Below are positions 1 to 9,110 of a stretch of 41,661 nt of DNA, piece by piece (position 1 is the first letter of the stretch; each line of letters starts with the position of its first letter). This DNA comes from Prolixibacteraceae bacterium UBA1413. Its GTDB lineage: Bacteria; Bacteroidota; Bacteroidia; Bacteroidales; Prolixibacteraceae. Where the stretch lies: positions 1 through 41,661 of the forward strand of contig DBPT01000002.1 of assembly GCA_002304925.1 (NCBI GenBank). Direction: 5' to 3'. The notes below the pieces were generated by a model. That model was not told the origin of the DNA. It saw only the letters and a program-made list of their open reading frames with translations, and did no database searches. The translations under genes and the position numbers were made by a program.

Positions 1-1392
1 AAATTTCAGGGAGTATTATAGTTTTCCGGTAAAGGTTTAACAGGCCGTCACAGCTTCGGTAATTGAGTTCCGGGTGACGGCCATCATCGAACATCTTTTG
101 GACAAGATGGCCCAGTAGCAGTGATTTTTCTTCTGCCTGACCGATGTAGTACTGGGGACTCCTTTGAAGATAATGCCGATGTCGGGAGCAAAGATGATCG
201 GCATTGGTGGTATACCCTGCTGGTTTGTAGTCCCTGATATGCACGGCTACCTGCTCACCTTTTGAATATATGTAAACCATGGTACGGGTATAAATCACCC
301 TGACCTTAGACCCGGTTAACGTGTAAGGAACACTGTAATAATGCTTGTCCTGGGCCAGATAAACATGGTTGTTGTGCGCCACTTTCAATAGCCTGTAATA
401 CTTCAGTTCAAAGGGTTGAAGGGGAAGTGGTCTCAACATGGGCTTCTCTTCAGCCAGGAAAAGCTCTTCCCTGGTGTAGGGTTTTTGCTGCATCCTGGTT
501 TGTGTATGTTCCCGGTTCTTCTCCTTAATGGCATGGTTCAGGGAAGGCAGGTCAAAGAACTGTTGGTTGCGCAGTTTGGCATAGATACGGTTATAAATCA
601 ACCTTACCTGGTTCTCTATCAGCGCTTTGTCGCGAGGTTTGGACACCCTGGCAGGAACGACCGTAAACTGGTAATGGTTGGCAAAATCCTCCAGTGCCTG
701 GTTGATGTCAGGCTCATAACGGCTGGCCTTGATGATGGCCGCCTTCAGGTTGTCCGGCACCACCACCTGCGGAACTCCTCCTAATGCTTCCAGGCAGCAT
801 GAAAGGGCATACAAAAAATCTTCTATACTCTGATGACGTACCGCCATGGCAAAGCTATAGTCAGAATAGGGCATGCAGGCTACAAACACAAGGCACCGGA
901 TGATCTCACCTGTATCACGGTCTGTGTAGGAGATCTTATCTCCTGCAAAGTCGACAAAGAGCTTCTCTCCCGGTTGGTGGGCAGTACCATCGAAGGATTG
1001 CGTGCCAATAAATGCTGGGAAAGATGAAAGCAAAACTGGGAGTACATATACCCGTTGGGATTATCACTGCGGTATTCCTCCCAGAGTAATCTTTTGGTAA
1101 TATGGCGTCTGCCAAGTTCTTCGACCAAATAATCCAGTCTCTCTTTGAAGTCTTCGAACCTTTTATCGGGGTAGGCTGCTGTGCCGGCATGGAACCACAT
1201 CTCCAGAACCGGATCGTCAAGTTCCAGCAAGTCTTTAATATCCACACCGGATTCACTGACCTTTCGCAGGTAACTTTTTACGGTATTCTTACTCATTTTC
1301 AGGCTTCGGGCTATAACCTTGTACTTGAACCCTTGCCCATGCATCTGTAACAGTTGCTTAATCGTACCCATACGTTTTGTTTTTGCAGACAT
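1..1392 (-). pseudogene. istA: IS21-family transposase IstA, frameshifted and cut by the window edge
   Basis: DDE transposase of an IS21-type insertion sequence. The first frame starts at 1392 with MSAKTKRMGTIKQLL and an HTH-like segment (KVIARSLKMSKNTVKSYL). It loses the conserved frame near 978-982, where a CCC run leaves it one base short, and then stops at 880. The other frame continues without a stop to base 1. It carries the catalytic-core signatures FVDFAGDK (first Asp), VVVPDNLKAAI (second Asp) and KPRDKALIENQVRL (Glu), then the C-terminal region with KHYYSVPYTLTG. The two frames join into one ordinary IstA, so this is a single one-base deletion rather than two genes. The end of istA and the helper ATPase gene istB would lie left of base 1. 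A sequencing error in the C-run is the main alternative to real decay. Confidence 0.9.
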
Positions 1393-1462
1393 CCGTGATC
1401 ACTTTAATGGTTAAAATGGCCACGAAGAAATCAAAAACCCGGGTAAGTCAGGAATCACAACA

Positions 1463-1832
1463 GGGGGTCAATATAGTCCGGAATGCCCCCCGGTGTCTGT
1501 TTTAATGGTTAAAACTGGAAGATCTTTATGGAGCAGTTTCCCCTTTTTGGGGGTCAACATAGTCCGGAATCTTTCCAACTCTATCGACACTGAGTGCAAA
1601 CCATTTTTCTTGTGGGGCAATTTAGGGGGTCAGTATAGTCCGGAATGTATGCGGCCGTCCCCGGCCTCGCGCTCAAGAAATAAAAAATGGTGTCCCAAAA
1701 ACCATTAAAAAGACAATATATTCTCAACTCAGGGGGTCAGTATCTGCCGGAATGACATGAAAAATAAATGCAAAATCAGCATTAAAATGGTCGTTCCACA
1801 GCCCGGATTTGGGGGTCAGCATGGTCCGGATT
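1463..1832. repeat. Five direct 22-bp terminal repeats of the IS21 element
   Basis: Five near-identical copies of GGGGGTCARYATAGTCCGG followed by AAT lie at 1463-1484, 1550-1571, 1625-1646, 1732-1753 and 1811-1832. All are in the same orientation, with starts 75 to 107 bp apart. They sit directly upstream of istA. Multiple end repeats bound by the transposase are a known property of IS21-family elements, so this is read as the left (istA-proximal) end. The outermost copy (1811-1832) and the fourth copy are the most diverged. The exact element boundary and target duplication cannot be set without the other end. Confidence 0.8.
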
Positions 1833-2126
1833 ATCCACGCTGGGGATCGTATCAACAAAAAGGTATGTTTGCGGAAGTCCTGTGAGCCACCACCTACAAC
1901 CGGCGCATCAACCTTTACATCAACGTTTGGGAGGTCTGCAATGACATTACCTGTATGAGAAGGATGAAGGACTCTGGCTCATCTCCACCAGTTGGTAATA
2001 CCCACATTCACACGAATACTGCGGATTCTCGTTTCGCAGTTCCGTGTCCTTCGGGCATCCCCTACTTTCACCTAAGCCTTGACCTGGCCGGAACGAAGTG
2101 AAGGCCTGCTGACCTCAACCTAAACC
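1833..2126. other. Unassigned 294-bp region between the IS end and the next gene
   Basis: No recognisable gene. A 48-codon open frame on the plus strand (1955-2101) starts MRRMKDSGSSPPVGNTHIH. Overlapping frames on the minus strand also read for 30-50 codons with protein-like composition, for example NVIADLPNVDVKVDAPVVGG. None has a clear ribosome binding site or a family I recognise. It could be a decayed gene fragment or IS passenger DNA. The last 25 bp (CTCAACCTAAACC) resemble the GGTTGAGGTTAAGG stretch after thiL at about 21778-21795. Confidence 0.4.
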
Positions 2127-3083
2127 TTAGTATTTATTGTAGTGGATCATCCAGCCGTCGAAGTCGAGCGACTGGAAGTTGGCTTCCTTATAGATGAAGT
2201 TGATGGGGAAAAGCTGCAAATAACGAACCGGCCTGCCGTCGAGGTGCGCCGGGTTCCATTGGAAACTCAGGTTTTGCAGGGCAGCGACGGCCACCTCATT
2301 CAGGCGGGGATTAAACCCTTCTATGACCCTGACCCCGGCAAGGTCGCCCGTTTCCATCACCACGAAGCCCAGCACCATGTTTCCCGTCAAGACGGTCAAA
2401 TCGAGCCCCGACTTCTCCAAGGCATTTTTCATATACTGGTGCAAAAAGAGATTTCCGCCCGTTAGCATAGGTTCCTCATCCACACTGTAAAATACCGAAT
2501 CAATATACTTGCTTCCGTTTTCCAGCCAATTAAGGTTGCCCTCGAGTTCATTCCGGCGGTATTGCGCCACCGATCGGGTTTTGCCATTGGGATAATAGTC
2601 GGTCACCTCGCCGTCGAGGAGCAGAGGAAACCGGCTCAGGGTAAACCCCTTTCGAATCAGTTTACCCCCGACTTGCTCCAGAAACTGCCATTTCCCCTCC
2701 CCGGCAGGAAGATACTGCCGCAACAGAACCCCCTCTTTACGCCCGGCACCCTGGCGGAGCTCCCAGGTATCCCCCTTCAATACGCGGATTTTCAGAGTAG
2801 CAGTTTTTTCCCACCGCCCATTGACCTTCTTCCAGGATATCTCTTCCTTCTTGTTCATCTTCGTGGTGACCACCTCCTTTTTGAACAGGGCCCCTTCCTC
2901 AGGAACCAGCCTGCCGTTAGTCCCCAGGTAAACCACCGTATCCCGCGGATTTTCTGAGGCGAGGAGTGCACCGGACATCATGACAAGAAAAAGAGATAAC
3001 AACGCAGGGAATAAGCCCCCCCTTGAAAAAGACAAATTTAAGAGGTTGCTTGCTGAGTTTGAATGGGAATCACAATGAAACAT
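2127..3083 (-). CDS. Exported MORN/TonB C-terminal domain protein
   Basis: Predicted envelope protein. A hydrophobic segment (GLFPALLSLFLVMMSGALLA) serves as signal peptide or anchor. It is followed by a middle region with MORN/YwqK-like toxin-repeat wording (VTDYYPNGKTRSVAQYRRNELEG, split over about 30 residues). The last 90 residues match a TonB C-terminal fold (GFVVMETGDLAGVRVIEGFN, then NEVAVAALQNLSFQW and RPVRYLQLFPINF). Proteins of this type in Bacteroidota are annotated as energy-transducer TonB, but this one lacks the usual proline-rich stretch, so transduction to a receptor is not certain. The frame is open up to 3203. The start is uncertain; the ATG at 3083 was chosen because it precedes the hydrophobic segment most closely without losing it. 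It is divergent from the transglycosylase gene. Confidence 0.7.
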   Translation of the reverse strand: MFHCDSHSNSASNLLNLSFSRGGLFPALLSLFLVMMSGALLASENPRDTVVYLGTNGRLVPEEGALFKKEVVTTKMNKKEEISWKKVNGRWEKTATLKIRVLKGDTWELRQGAGRKEGVLLRQYLPAGEGKWQFLEQVGGKLIRKGFTLSRFPLLLDGEVTDYYPNGKTRSVAQYRRNELEGNLNWLENGSKYIDSVFYSVDEEPMLTGGNLFLHQYMKNALEKSGLDLTVLTGNMVLGFVVMETGDLAGVRVIEGFNPRLNEVAVAALQNLSFQWNPAHLDGRPVRYLQLFPINFIYKEANFQSLDFDGWMIHYNKY

Positions 3084-3396
3084 ATGAAAATGATATTTTA
3101 AGCTCTTGTTTTCCATGTACCTATAGCTGACTTGATGACTACTTATTGTCTGAAAAGAATTGCATACCTGTTGCATGACTGGTATGACATGATAATGGGA
3201 CAAATATTTATCCCTGCTAAATTATATAATTCCTGCCTTATTCCGTTACGTAAATGGCCCTTCCCGTACCGGAATTCAAGTAAAGGGATTCTGAAAGGAC
3301 AAGATGATGCTGCTCCGGCTGGCCGGTTTACTACCTCCGGGGTTATGTTTGGAATCCGTCGAAATATACTATTTTTAAGGGCATCAAAAGAACGAA

Positions 3397-4131
3397 TTGC
3401 GTATAGCAGATATGGTCCGACGTATATTTCGGTTTTTGCTGAAAACTGCCGCCTGGTTCATCGGGCTGACGGTCCTTCTTGTGCTTTTTTTCAAATGGTT
3501 CCCGGTGCCGGTTACTCCGCTGATGGTAATCCGGACGGTCCAGCAGGCCACCAGGGGCAAAGAGATCCGCATGCAGCACGACTGGGTGGCCATGAAAAGG
3601 ATCTCGCCAAACCTCCAACTGGCAGTCATCGCTTCCGAAGACCAGAACTTCGTTTACCACCGGGGATTTGACCTGGAGGCCATCGATAAAGCCCTGAAAG
3701 ATTCACAGAAGAGAAACCGCAAACCCCGGGGGGCCAGCACCATCTCCCAGCAAACAGCCAAGAATCTATTTCTCTGGCCCGGGCGAAGCTGGGTCCGCAA
3801 GGGACTGGAAGTGTGGTTCACGGGTTGGATAGAATTGCTCTGGAGCAAAAAGCGTATTCTACAGGTCTATTTGAACATCGTTGAGATGGGTAACGGCATT
3901 TACGGGGCGGAAGCGGCCGCCCATCATTTTTTCGGTGTTCCCGCGGAAAAGCTCACCTCCCGTCAGGCCGCCACCCTGGCCGCCGTCCTGCCCAATCCCC
4001 GACGTTACAACGCCGCTTCACCGGGCCCTTATGTTTCGGGACGGATCGGTTGGATCCAGGGACAGATGCAACAATATGGTCCCCTGGACCTGAAACCTCC
4101 CCGGAAACACAAAAAACAGAAAAAGAAATAA
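3397..4131 (+). CDS. mtgA: Monofunctional biosynthetic peptidoglycan transglycosylase
   Basis: Inner-membrane GT51 enzyme that polymerises lipid II into glycan strands. One N-terminal transmembrane helix (residues about 12-33) is followed by a single GT51 domain. The catalytic-site motif IASEDQNFVYHRGFD is at about 78-92 (catalytic Glu about 81). GASTISQQTAKNLFL is at about 112-126, and the second acidic motif YLNIVEMGNGIYGAEAAA follows. There is no transpeptidase domain, and the length (244 aa) is normal for MtgA. The tail is very basic (KPPRKHKKQKKK). The frame can start at TTG 3397 or ATG 3412 (MVRRIFRF); neither has a strong ribosome binding site, and the ATG would be equally acceptable. 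Confidence 0.92.
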   Translation: MRIADMVRRIFRFLLKTAAWFIGLTVLLVLFFKWFPVPVTPLMVIRTVQQATRGKEIRMQHDWVAMKRISPNLQLAVIASEDQNFVYHRGFDLEAIDKALKDSQKRNRKPRGASTISQQTAKNLFLWPGRSWVRKGLEVWFTGWIELLWSKKRILQVYLNIVEMGNGIYGAEAAAHHFFGVPAEKLTSRQAATLAAVLPNPRRYNAASPGPYVSGRIGWIQGQMQQYGPLDLKPPRKHKKQKKK

Positions 4132-4185
4132 CCATTTTCAAGAGGGTAGTTCCCGGTGGCCTGACCATTTATATCAAGCCATTAT

Positions 4186-6219
4186 ATGCACATTATGAAA
4201 GCAACTGCAATGATCTTATTTTTCGCCCTTCTCGCGGGGTGCGGCATGGGAAAGAAAGGGGAGGCTCCCCTTTATACGGAGAACAGGGCACCCCTGCGTG
4301 CCAATCCTTTTATTGAGCTTCCGCTGGGTGCCATTCGCCCGGAGGGGTGGCTGCGGGAGATGCTTCTGCGCCAAAAAACAGGAGCCACGGGTCACCTTGA
4401 TGAACTCTATCCTGCGGTGATGGGACCCCGCAACGGATGGCTCGGAGGCGACGGCGACCAGTGGGAACGGGGTCCCTACTGGATCGACGGTCTCCTTCCC
4501 CTGGCCTGGATCCTCGAAGACGACACCCTGAAAGCCAAAGTACAGCCCTGGATAGAATGGGCCCTCCAAAGCCGGCAACCCGACGGCTATTTCGGCCCCT
4601 CGACCGACTATCCCCCGGAAAAGGGCCTCCAGCGCAACAACAGCCGCGACTGGTGGCCCAAGATGGTGATGCTTAAAATCCTGAAACAGTACTATCAGGC
4701 TACCGCCGACACCCGGGTCATCGACCACCTCACTGCTTATTTCCGGTACCAGTTGGAGAACCTGCCCAAAACACCCCTGGGACACTGGACCTTTTGGGGG
4801 GAATTCCGGGCCGCCGACAACCTGATGGTAGTCTACTGGCTTTACAATGTCACCGGGGAACCTTTCCTGCTGGAGCTCGCCACCCTGCTGCAGCAGCAGG
4901 CCTTCGACTTCACCTCCGCCTTTCTTGCCGGAGATCACCTCTCCACCCCCGGAAGTCTTCACTGCGTCAACCTGGCCCAGGGATTCAAGCTGCCCCTGTT
5001 GGTCTATCAGCAGTACCCCGATGAGAAATACCCCCAAGCCACCCGGAAGGGATTCAGCGACCTGAGGCAGCACTTCGGGCAGCCCTATGGCCTTTACGGG
5101 GGCGATGAGGCCCTTCATTCCGCCGATCCCAACCAGGGTTCGGAGCTCTGTTCCGCCGTGGAGATGATGTTTTCGTTGGAGACCATGCTGGCCATCACCG
5201 GAGATATTCATTATGCCGATCATCTCGAGAAGATTGCCTTCAACGCCCTGCCCGCCCAGGTCAGCGACGACTTCCTGCAGCGCCAGTATTTCCAGCAGGC
5301 CAACCAGGTGATGATCACCCGGCAGATGCGCAATTTCGACGTCAACCACGACGGCACCGACGTCTGCTTCGGCCTCCTCACCGGCTACCCCTGCTGCACC
5401 TCCAATATGCACCAGGGCTGGCCCAAATTCACCCAGAACCTCTTCTACGCCACCCCCGACCGGGGAGTCGCCGCCCTGGTCTACGCCCCAGCAATGGTCA
5501 GGCTGAAGGTGGCCGGCGGCAAGGAGATCCTCATCAGGGAAGAGACCAACTACCCTTTTGAAGAGAAAATCACCTTCCATCTTGAATGGCACGGAGACTC
5601 CGGGTCCCTCAGGTTCCCCTTCCGGCTGCGGATCCCGGAATGGTGTGCCCACCCCAACTTGCTGGTCAACGGAGAAGAAACGGAGGTGGCTCCTGTTGAC
5701 GGCCTGGTCACCCTCAATCGACACTGGCACGATGGCGACCGCATCGAACTGACCCTTCCCATGGATATCACACTTTCCACCTGGCATGAAAACAGCCGTG
5801 CCGTGGAGCGCGGCCCTCTGGTCTACGCCCTGAAAGTCGAGGCCGGGAAACGGATGGTTACCAATACAAAGGATCCGGAAACCTACGGGACGGAATATGA
5901 GGAATATCTGCCCCTTTCCCCCTGGAACTACGGACTGACAGAATCGGAGGTGGCTAATCCGGCCGGAAAAATGCAGGTGACCGCCAAAATTCAGGACAAC
6001 TATCCCTGGACCACGAACAACGCCCCGGTGGAGATCCGGGCACGCGGCATCCGAATCCCCTCATGGCAGCTTTACAACGGCAGCGCCGGTCCCCTCCCCT
6101 GGAGCAACATGTACAAAATGGAACTGGGTGACCTTCCGGAGGAGGAAGAGATCACCCTAATCCCCTATGGCTGCACCACCCTGCGAATCACCGAATTCCC
6201 GGTCATCAGGGGAAGATAG
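4186..6219 (+). CDS. GH127-like beta-L-arabinofuranosidase (DUF1680), lipoprotein
   Basis: Predicted exported retaining glycosidase acting on beta-L-arabinofuranosides. The N-terminus (MKATAMILFFALLAGCGMG) is a lipoprotein signal with lipobox LAGC; the ATG at 4195 is an alternative start. The middle is an (alpha/alpha)6-type region rich in W and D (GDGDQWERGPYWIDGLLPLAW at about 88-108). The zinc/cysteine site expected of GH127 is present as E320-L-C322 and C403-C404 (YPCCTSN), matching the Glu-x-Cys and Cys-Cys pattern of the family. The C-terminal part is beta-rich (RIPEWCAHPNLLVNG). At 677 aa the length is normal. It opens a stretch of four carbohydrate-active genes, which supports a role in arabinan or arabinose-glycoprotein breakdown. 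Substrate linkage cannot be fixed from sequence alone. Confidence 0.85.
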   Translation: MHIMKATAMILFFALLAGCGMGKKGEAPLYTENRAPLRANPFIELPLGAIRPEGWLREMLLRQKTGATGHLDELYPAVMGPRNGWLGGDGDQWERGPYWIDGLLPLAWILEDDTLKAKVQPWIEWALQSRQPDGYFGPSTDYPPEKGLQRNNSRDWWPKMVMLKILKQYYQATADTRVIDHLTAYFRYQLENLPKTPLGHWTFWGEFRAADNLMVVYWLYNVTGEPFLLELATLLQQQAFDFTSAFLAGDHLSTPGSLHCVNLAQGFKLPLLVYQQYPDEKYPQATRKGFSDLRQHFGQPYGLYGGDEALHSADPNQGSELCSAVEMMFSLETMLAITGDIHYADHLEKIAFNALPAQVSDDFLQRQYFQQANQVMITRQMRNFDVNHDGTDVCFGLLTGYPCCTSNMHQGWPKFTQNLFYATPDRGVAALVYAPAMVRLKVAGGKEILIREETNYPFEEKITFHLEWHGDSGSLRFPFRLRIPEWCAHPNLLVNGEETEVAPVDGLVTLNRHWHDGDRIELTLPMDITLSTWHENSRAVERGPLVYALKVEAGKRMVTNTKDPETYGTEYEEYLPLSPWNYGLTESEVANPAGKMQVTAKIQDNYPWTTNNAPVEIRARGIRIPSWQLYNGSAGPLPWSNMYKMELGDLPEEEEITLIPYGCTTLRITEFPVIRGR

Positions 6220-6226
6220 AAAAATC

Positions 6227-7687
6227 TTAGTACACCAGTGTCTGGATAGCGTGGGCGGGAATGGAGACGGCAGTCTGGAAAGCCCCAGCAAACAACTGGT
6301 AATCAACCTTCACATCGCCCTGGTTCATCACCACCGTGACCATTTTGCCATCGGGATTCAGGAAGGAGGTGCTCAGGAGCATGCTGCGGCTGGAGGCCGT
6401 ACTCACCCTGACGGCTCCCGGGCAGATAAATTTGGAGAGGTGGCCGATGTAATAGTAAGAAGGCGTATAGATCAGCCTGCCTGTGCGGGTGTCGGCATGG
6501 ACAGGAGCAAAGCAGAAATTGCCCACATGGTTGGGACCTCCTGTCTCATCAAGCAGGATGTTCCAGTCGGTCCACCCCACTGTGCCGTTGTTGAAGTCGT
6601 TGATCATGGAACGGCCGTAGCGCTCCCCGTTGGGCCAGTACTGATACCGGGCCGTGTCGAAACGCTCGACACACCCCTCGGTGAACATCAGCTTCTTGCC
6701 GGGATAAGCTTCGTGGACCTTTCTGACATTCTCAAACATGGGATCTCCGCCGGTCCATGTTTCATACCAGTGGAATCCCAGTCCCCAGGCATATTTCGCA
6801 GCGTCAGGATCGTCAAAGATCACATTGGCCCGGTAATTCATCAGGTCGCGGTTGTGATCCCACACGATGATGTTCTTGTCGCCCAGTCCCTCCTTTTCAA
6901 GGGTGGGCCCCAGGAAATTCTTCAAAAAATCGCGCTCCTCTTCGGCGGTATATATGCACGATTCCCAAGTTTGGGTAGCCATGGGCTCATTCTGAACTGA
7001 GATTCCCCAGACGGGCATCCCTTCGGCCTCAAAGGCCTTAATAAACTTCACATAATAGTTGGCCCAGGCCTGGGCAAAGTCGGGCAGCAGTTTGCCGCCC
7101 CGCTGCATGTTGTTGTTGTCTTTCATGAAGGCGGGCGGGCTCCACGGACTGGCATAGAGCATCAGGGTTCTCCCGGCGGTTTCCGTAGCCGCTTTGATCA
7201 GCGGAATCCGGAACTGCCGTTCATGATCAATGTTAAAAGTGGCCAGCTCCTTGTCGCCTTCCTCGATATAGGTATAGCTGCCGCTGCTGAAATCACTGCT
7301 GTGGATGGTGGTCCGCATCAGTGAATAGCCGATGCCCCTCTCCCGGTCATAATAAGCTGTGAGGAACTCCTCCTGTTTCTCGGGAGAAAGACGGGCGAAC
7401 ACTTCGGCGCTGGCATCGGTAATGGCGCCCCCGATACCCAGGAATTCCTGAAAGGTGACCGAGGGATCCACAAAGACACAAATCTCGGTCTCCTTAGGCT
7501 GCTGTGCCGGGGAAAAGGTGAGCGTTTCCGCAGGGGTAAGCCGGAGATCACTGCTGTCGGCCGTCGTATAAACCTGAATACTCCTTCCCTCTGCGGAAAA
7601 GTGAGCCGTTTTTTGTTCTTCCCTTTGAGAAGGCACGCAGGAAAAAAGGAGGATAGCCGACAAAATGATGATAAAACAGTTTTTCAT
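6227..7687 (-). CDS. GH30 family glycosidase, lipoprotein
   Basis: Exported retaining beta-glycosidase of family GH30 (beta-glucosylceramidase / endo-1,6-beta-glucanase group). It has a lipoprotein signal MKNCFIIILSAILLFSC, then the GH30 entry motif FQEFLGIGGAITDASAEVF (about 79-97). SLMRTTIHSSDFS follows, then SPWSPPAFMK. The acid/base motif is WGISVQNEP (Glu about 234) and the nucleophile motif is LMFTEGC (Glu about 337). The C-terminal beta domain ends SIPAHAIQTLVY, which is typical of the family. At 486 aa the length is normal. It is transcribed towards the GH127 gene, with only 7 bp between the two stops. Beta-1,6-glucan or beta-glucoside hydrolysis is the likeliest activity, but GH30 also holds xylanases and fucosidases. 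Confidence 0.9.
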   Translation of the reverse strand: MKNCFIIILSAILLFSCVPSQREEQKTAHFSAEGRSIQVYTTADSSDLRLTPAETLTFSPAQQPKETEICVFVDPSVTFQEFLGIGGAITDASAEVFARLSPEKQEEFLTAYYDRERGIGYSLMRTTIHSSDFSSGSYTYIEEGDKELATFNIDHERQFRIPLIKAATETAGRTLMLYASPWSPPAFMKDNNNMQRGGKLLPDFAQAWANYYVKFIKAFEAEGMPVWGISVQNEPMATQTWESCIYTAEEERDFLKNFLGPTLEKEGLGDKNIIVWDHNRDLMNYRANVIFDDPDAAKYAWGLGFHWYETWTGGDPMFENVRKVHEAYPGKKLMFTEGCVERFDTARYQYWPNGERYGRSMINDFNNGTVGWTDWNILLDETGGPNHVGNFCFAPVHADTRTGRLIYTPSYYYIGHLSKFICPGAVRVSTASSRSMLLSTSFLNPDGKMVTVVMNQGDVKVDYQLFAGAFQTAVSIPAHAIQTLVY

Positions 7688-7915
7688 AACGTCAAATATT
7701 TGGTTGTTGGTTTATTTTCTGAAAAAAGGATGCAACAATGAAATTGCCTCTCTTTACCAGGCAGTCCTGATAACCCTGCATTGTCCCGGAAATCATTTTT
7801 CATCCAAATGTAATGACAAGAATTGAAAATACAAGCGCCGCCCACCTCCCGGATAGAGGGGTCCGGCCTCATGGAAACGACCTTCCTGCGAACCTGATCT
7901 TTGAACTTTTTTACA

Positions 7916-7923
7916 TAACTTTG
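7916..7923 (+). promoter_or_regulatory. Bacteroidota-type -7 box ahead of the GH43 gene
   Basis: TAACTTTG matches the TAnnTTTG consensus exactly and lies 18 bp before the chosen ATG at 7942. A TTTG at 7900-7903 is too close to be a normal -33 element, so only the -7 box is supported. The implied leader is very short. Confidence 0.4.
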
Positions 7924-7941
7924 CAATACCGATACCTAAAG

Positions 7942-9078
7942 ATGAACCGAGAATTCTTTAAAGCTGCCATCATGACCAACCATCCGGGGAAGTACTTGGT
8001 AATGTTGGCTCTTTTGTCCTTCTGTGCTTTGCCCCTGCAAGCCGGTTTTTTTCTACCGGAAAGGAATGCAGGGCATTGCCGAGACCTGGCGTTCAGCTTC
8101 CAATCCCAGGAACTGCCGCAACCCGAACAATCGCGTATTTCGGTTCATGATCCAGTGATGATCAAAGCCGGGGAGCGTTACTTCCTGTTTTGCACAGGAA
8201 TGGGAATTTCGGTCTGGTCCTCCACTGACATGAAAGCGTGGCAGCGTGAGAAGCCGGTATTTTCAGAACCGCCGGTCTGGGCTACAGAGGCGGTAGAAGG
8301 ATTCCGGGGTCACATCTGGGCGCCCGACATCACCTTCCACGACGGCCTCTATTACCTCTATTATTCGGTTTCCGCCTTTGGCAAAAACACCTCCTGCATC
8401 GGTGTGGCCACCAATAAAACGTTGGATCCCGCCGATCCGGAATTCGGGTGGACCGACCACGGAAAGGTGATTCAGTCTTTCCCGGGGATTACCAACTGGA
8501 ATGCCATCGATCCCAACCTGGTGTTTGACAAAAAGGGGAATCCATGGCTCAGTTACGGCTCTTTCTGGGACGGATTGCAGCTGGTTCGGCTTGATCCTTC
8601 GCTGACGAAGCCTGCAGAGGGCTGCCGGCCGGAAACATTTGCCTCCCGGAAACCGGATCCCTGCATGGAAAATCCACCATCGACCGATGACAACCCCCAA
8701 GATGCGGGGGGAAACGCCATCGAAGCCCCCTTCATCATCCGCAGGGGCAAATATTATTACCTTTTTGCATCTATCGACTACTGTTGCAAAGGGGTGAACA
8801 GCACCTACAAGATGATCATCGGCCGGTCGAAGAAAGTTACCGGCCCCTATCTCGACAGGGAGGGGAAATCCCTGCGCACCGGAGGAGGCACCATTTTAAT
8901 GCAAGGGGACCAGGATTGGCATGGGGTTGGTCACAATGGCATCCTCAACGCCGGCAACACGAGCTACCTGCTTTTTCACGGCTATGATGCTGCCGACCGG
9001 GGGCGCTCCAAGTTGCGGATTTTCTCCCTGGAATGGGATAAAAAGGGGTGGCCCTGGCCGGGTACCGCAGTGTATTGA
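7942..9078 (+). CDS. GH43 arabinan endo-1,5-alpha-L-arabinosidase-like protein
   Basis: Exported inverting glycosidase with a five-bladed propeller fold. The signal peptide is within the first 35 residues (YLVMLALLSFCALPLQA). The three GH43 acidic residues are recognisable: SVHDPVMIK (base, Asp about 70), NAIDPNLVFD (Asp about 190) and NAIEAPFIIR (acid, Glu about 261). RGHIWAPDITFHDGLYYLYYS and WLSYGSFWDGLQL are typical of endo-arabinanases of this family. Length from this start is 378 aa. The frame is open from 7813, but ATG 7942 is preferred because it precedes the signal peptide and follows a TAnnTTTG box; ATG 7972 is also possible. It lies head to head with GH30 and 32 bp ahead of the GH2 gene, probably co-transcribed with the latter. 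Confidence 0.88.
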   Translation: MNREFFKAAIMTNHPGKYLVMLALLSFCALPLQAGFFLPERNAGHCRDLAFSFQSQELPQPEQSRISVHDPVMIKAGERYFLFCTGMGISVWSSTDMKAWQREKPVFSEPPVWATEAVEGFRGHIWAPDITFHDGLYYLYYSVSAFGKNTSCIGVATNKTLDPADPEFGWTDHGKVIQSFPGITNWNAIDPNLVFDKKGNPWLSYGSFWDGLQLVRLDPSLTKPAEGCRPETFASRKPDPCMENPPSTDDNPQDAGGNAIEAPFIIRRGKYYYLFASIDYCCKGVNSTYKMIIGRSKKVTGPYLDREGKSLRTGGGTILMQGDQDWHGVGHNGILNAGNTSYLLFHGYDAADRGRSKLRIFSLEWDKKGWPWPGTAVY

Positions 9079-9110
9079 AGAGAACATAAAAATATATAAT
9101 TCCGAAGACA

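Noticed and set aside
1463..1832. CRISPR-like array
   Set aside because: The repeats are 22 bp with unequal spacers of about 53-85 bp, lie at a transposase end and have no cas genes.
2127..3083. YwqK-type antitoxin
   Set aside because: Only the MORN-like middle part fits; the TonB C-terminal region and signal segment indicate an envelope protein, and there is no toxin gene.
4216..5787. 523-codon open frame on the minus strand
   Set aside because: It lies inside the GH127 gene in an antisense frame, is Gly/Val/Pro-rich and has no family features.
6167..7000. 277-codon open frame on the plus strand
   Set aside because: Antisense to the GH30 gene; no ribosome binding site or recognisable domain.
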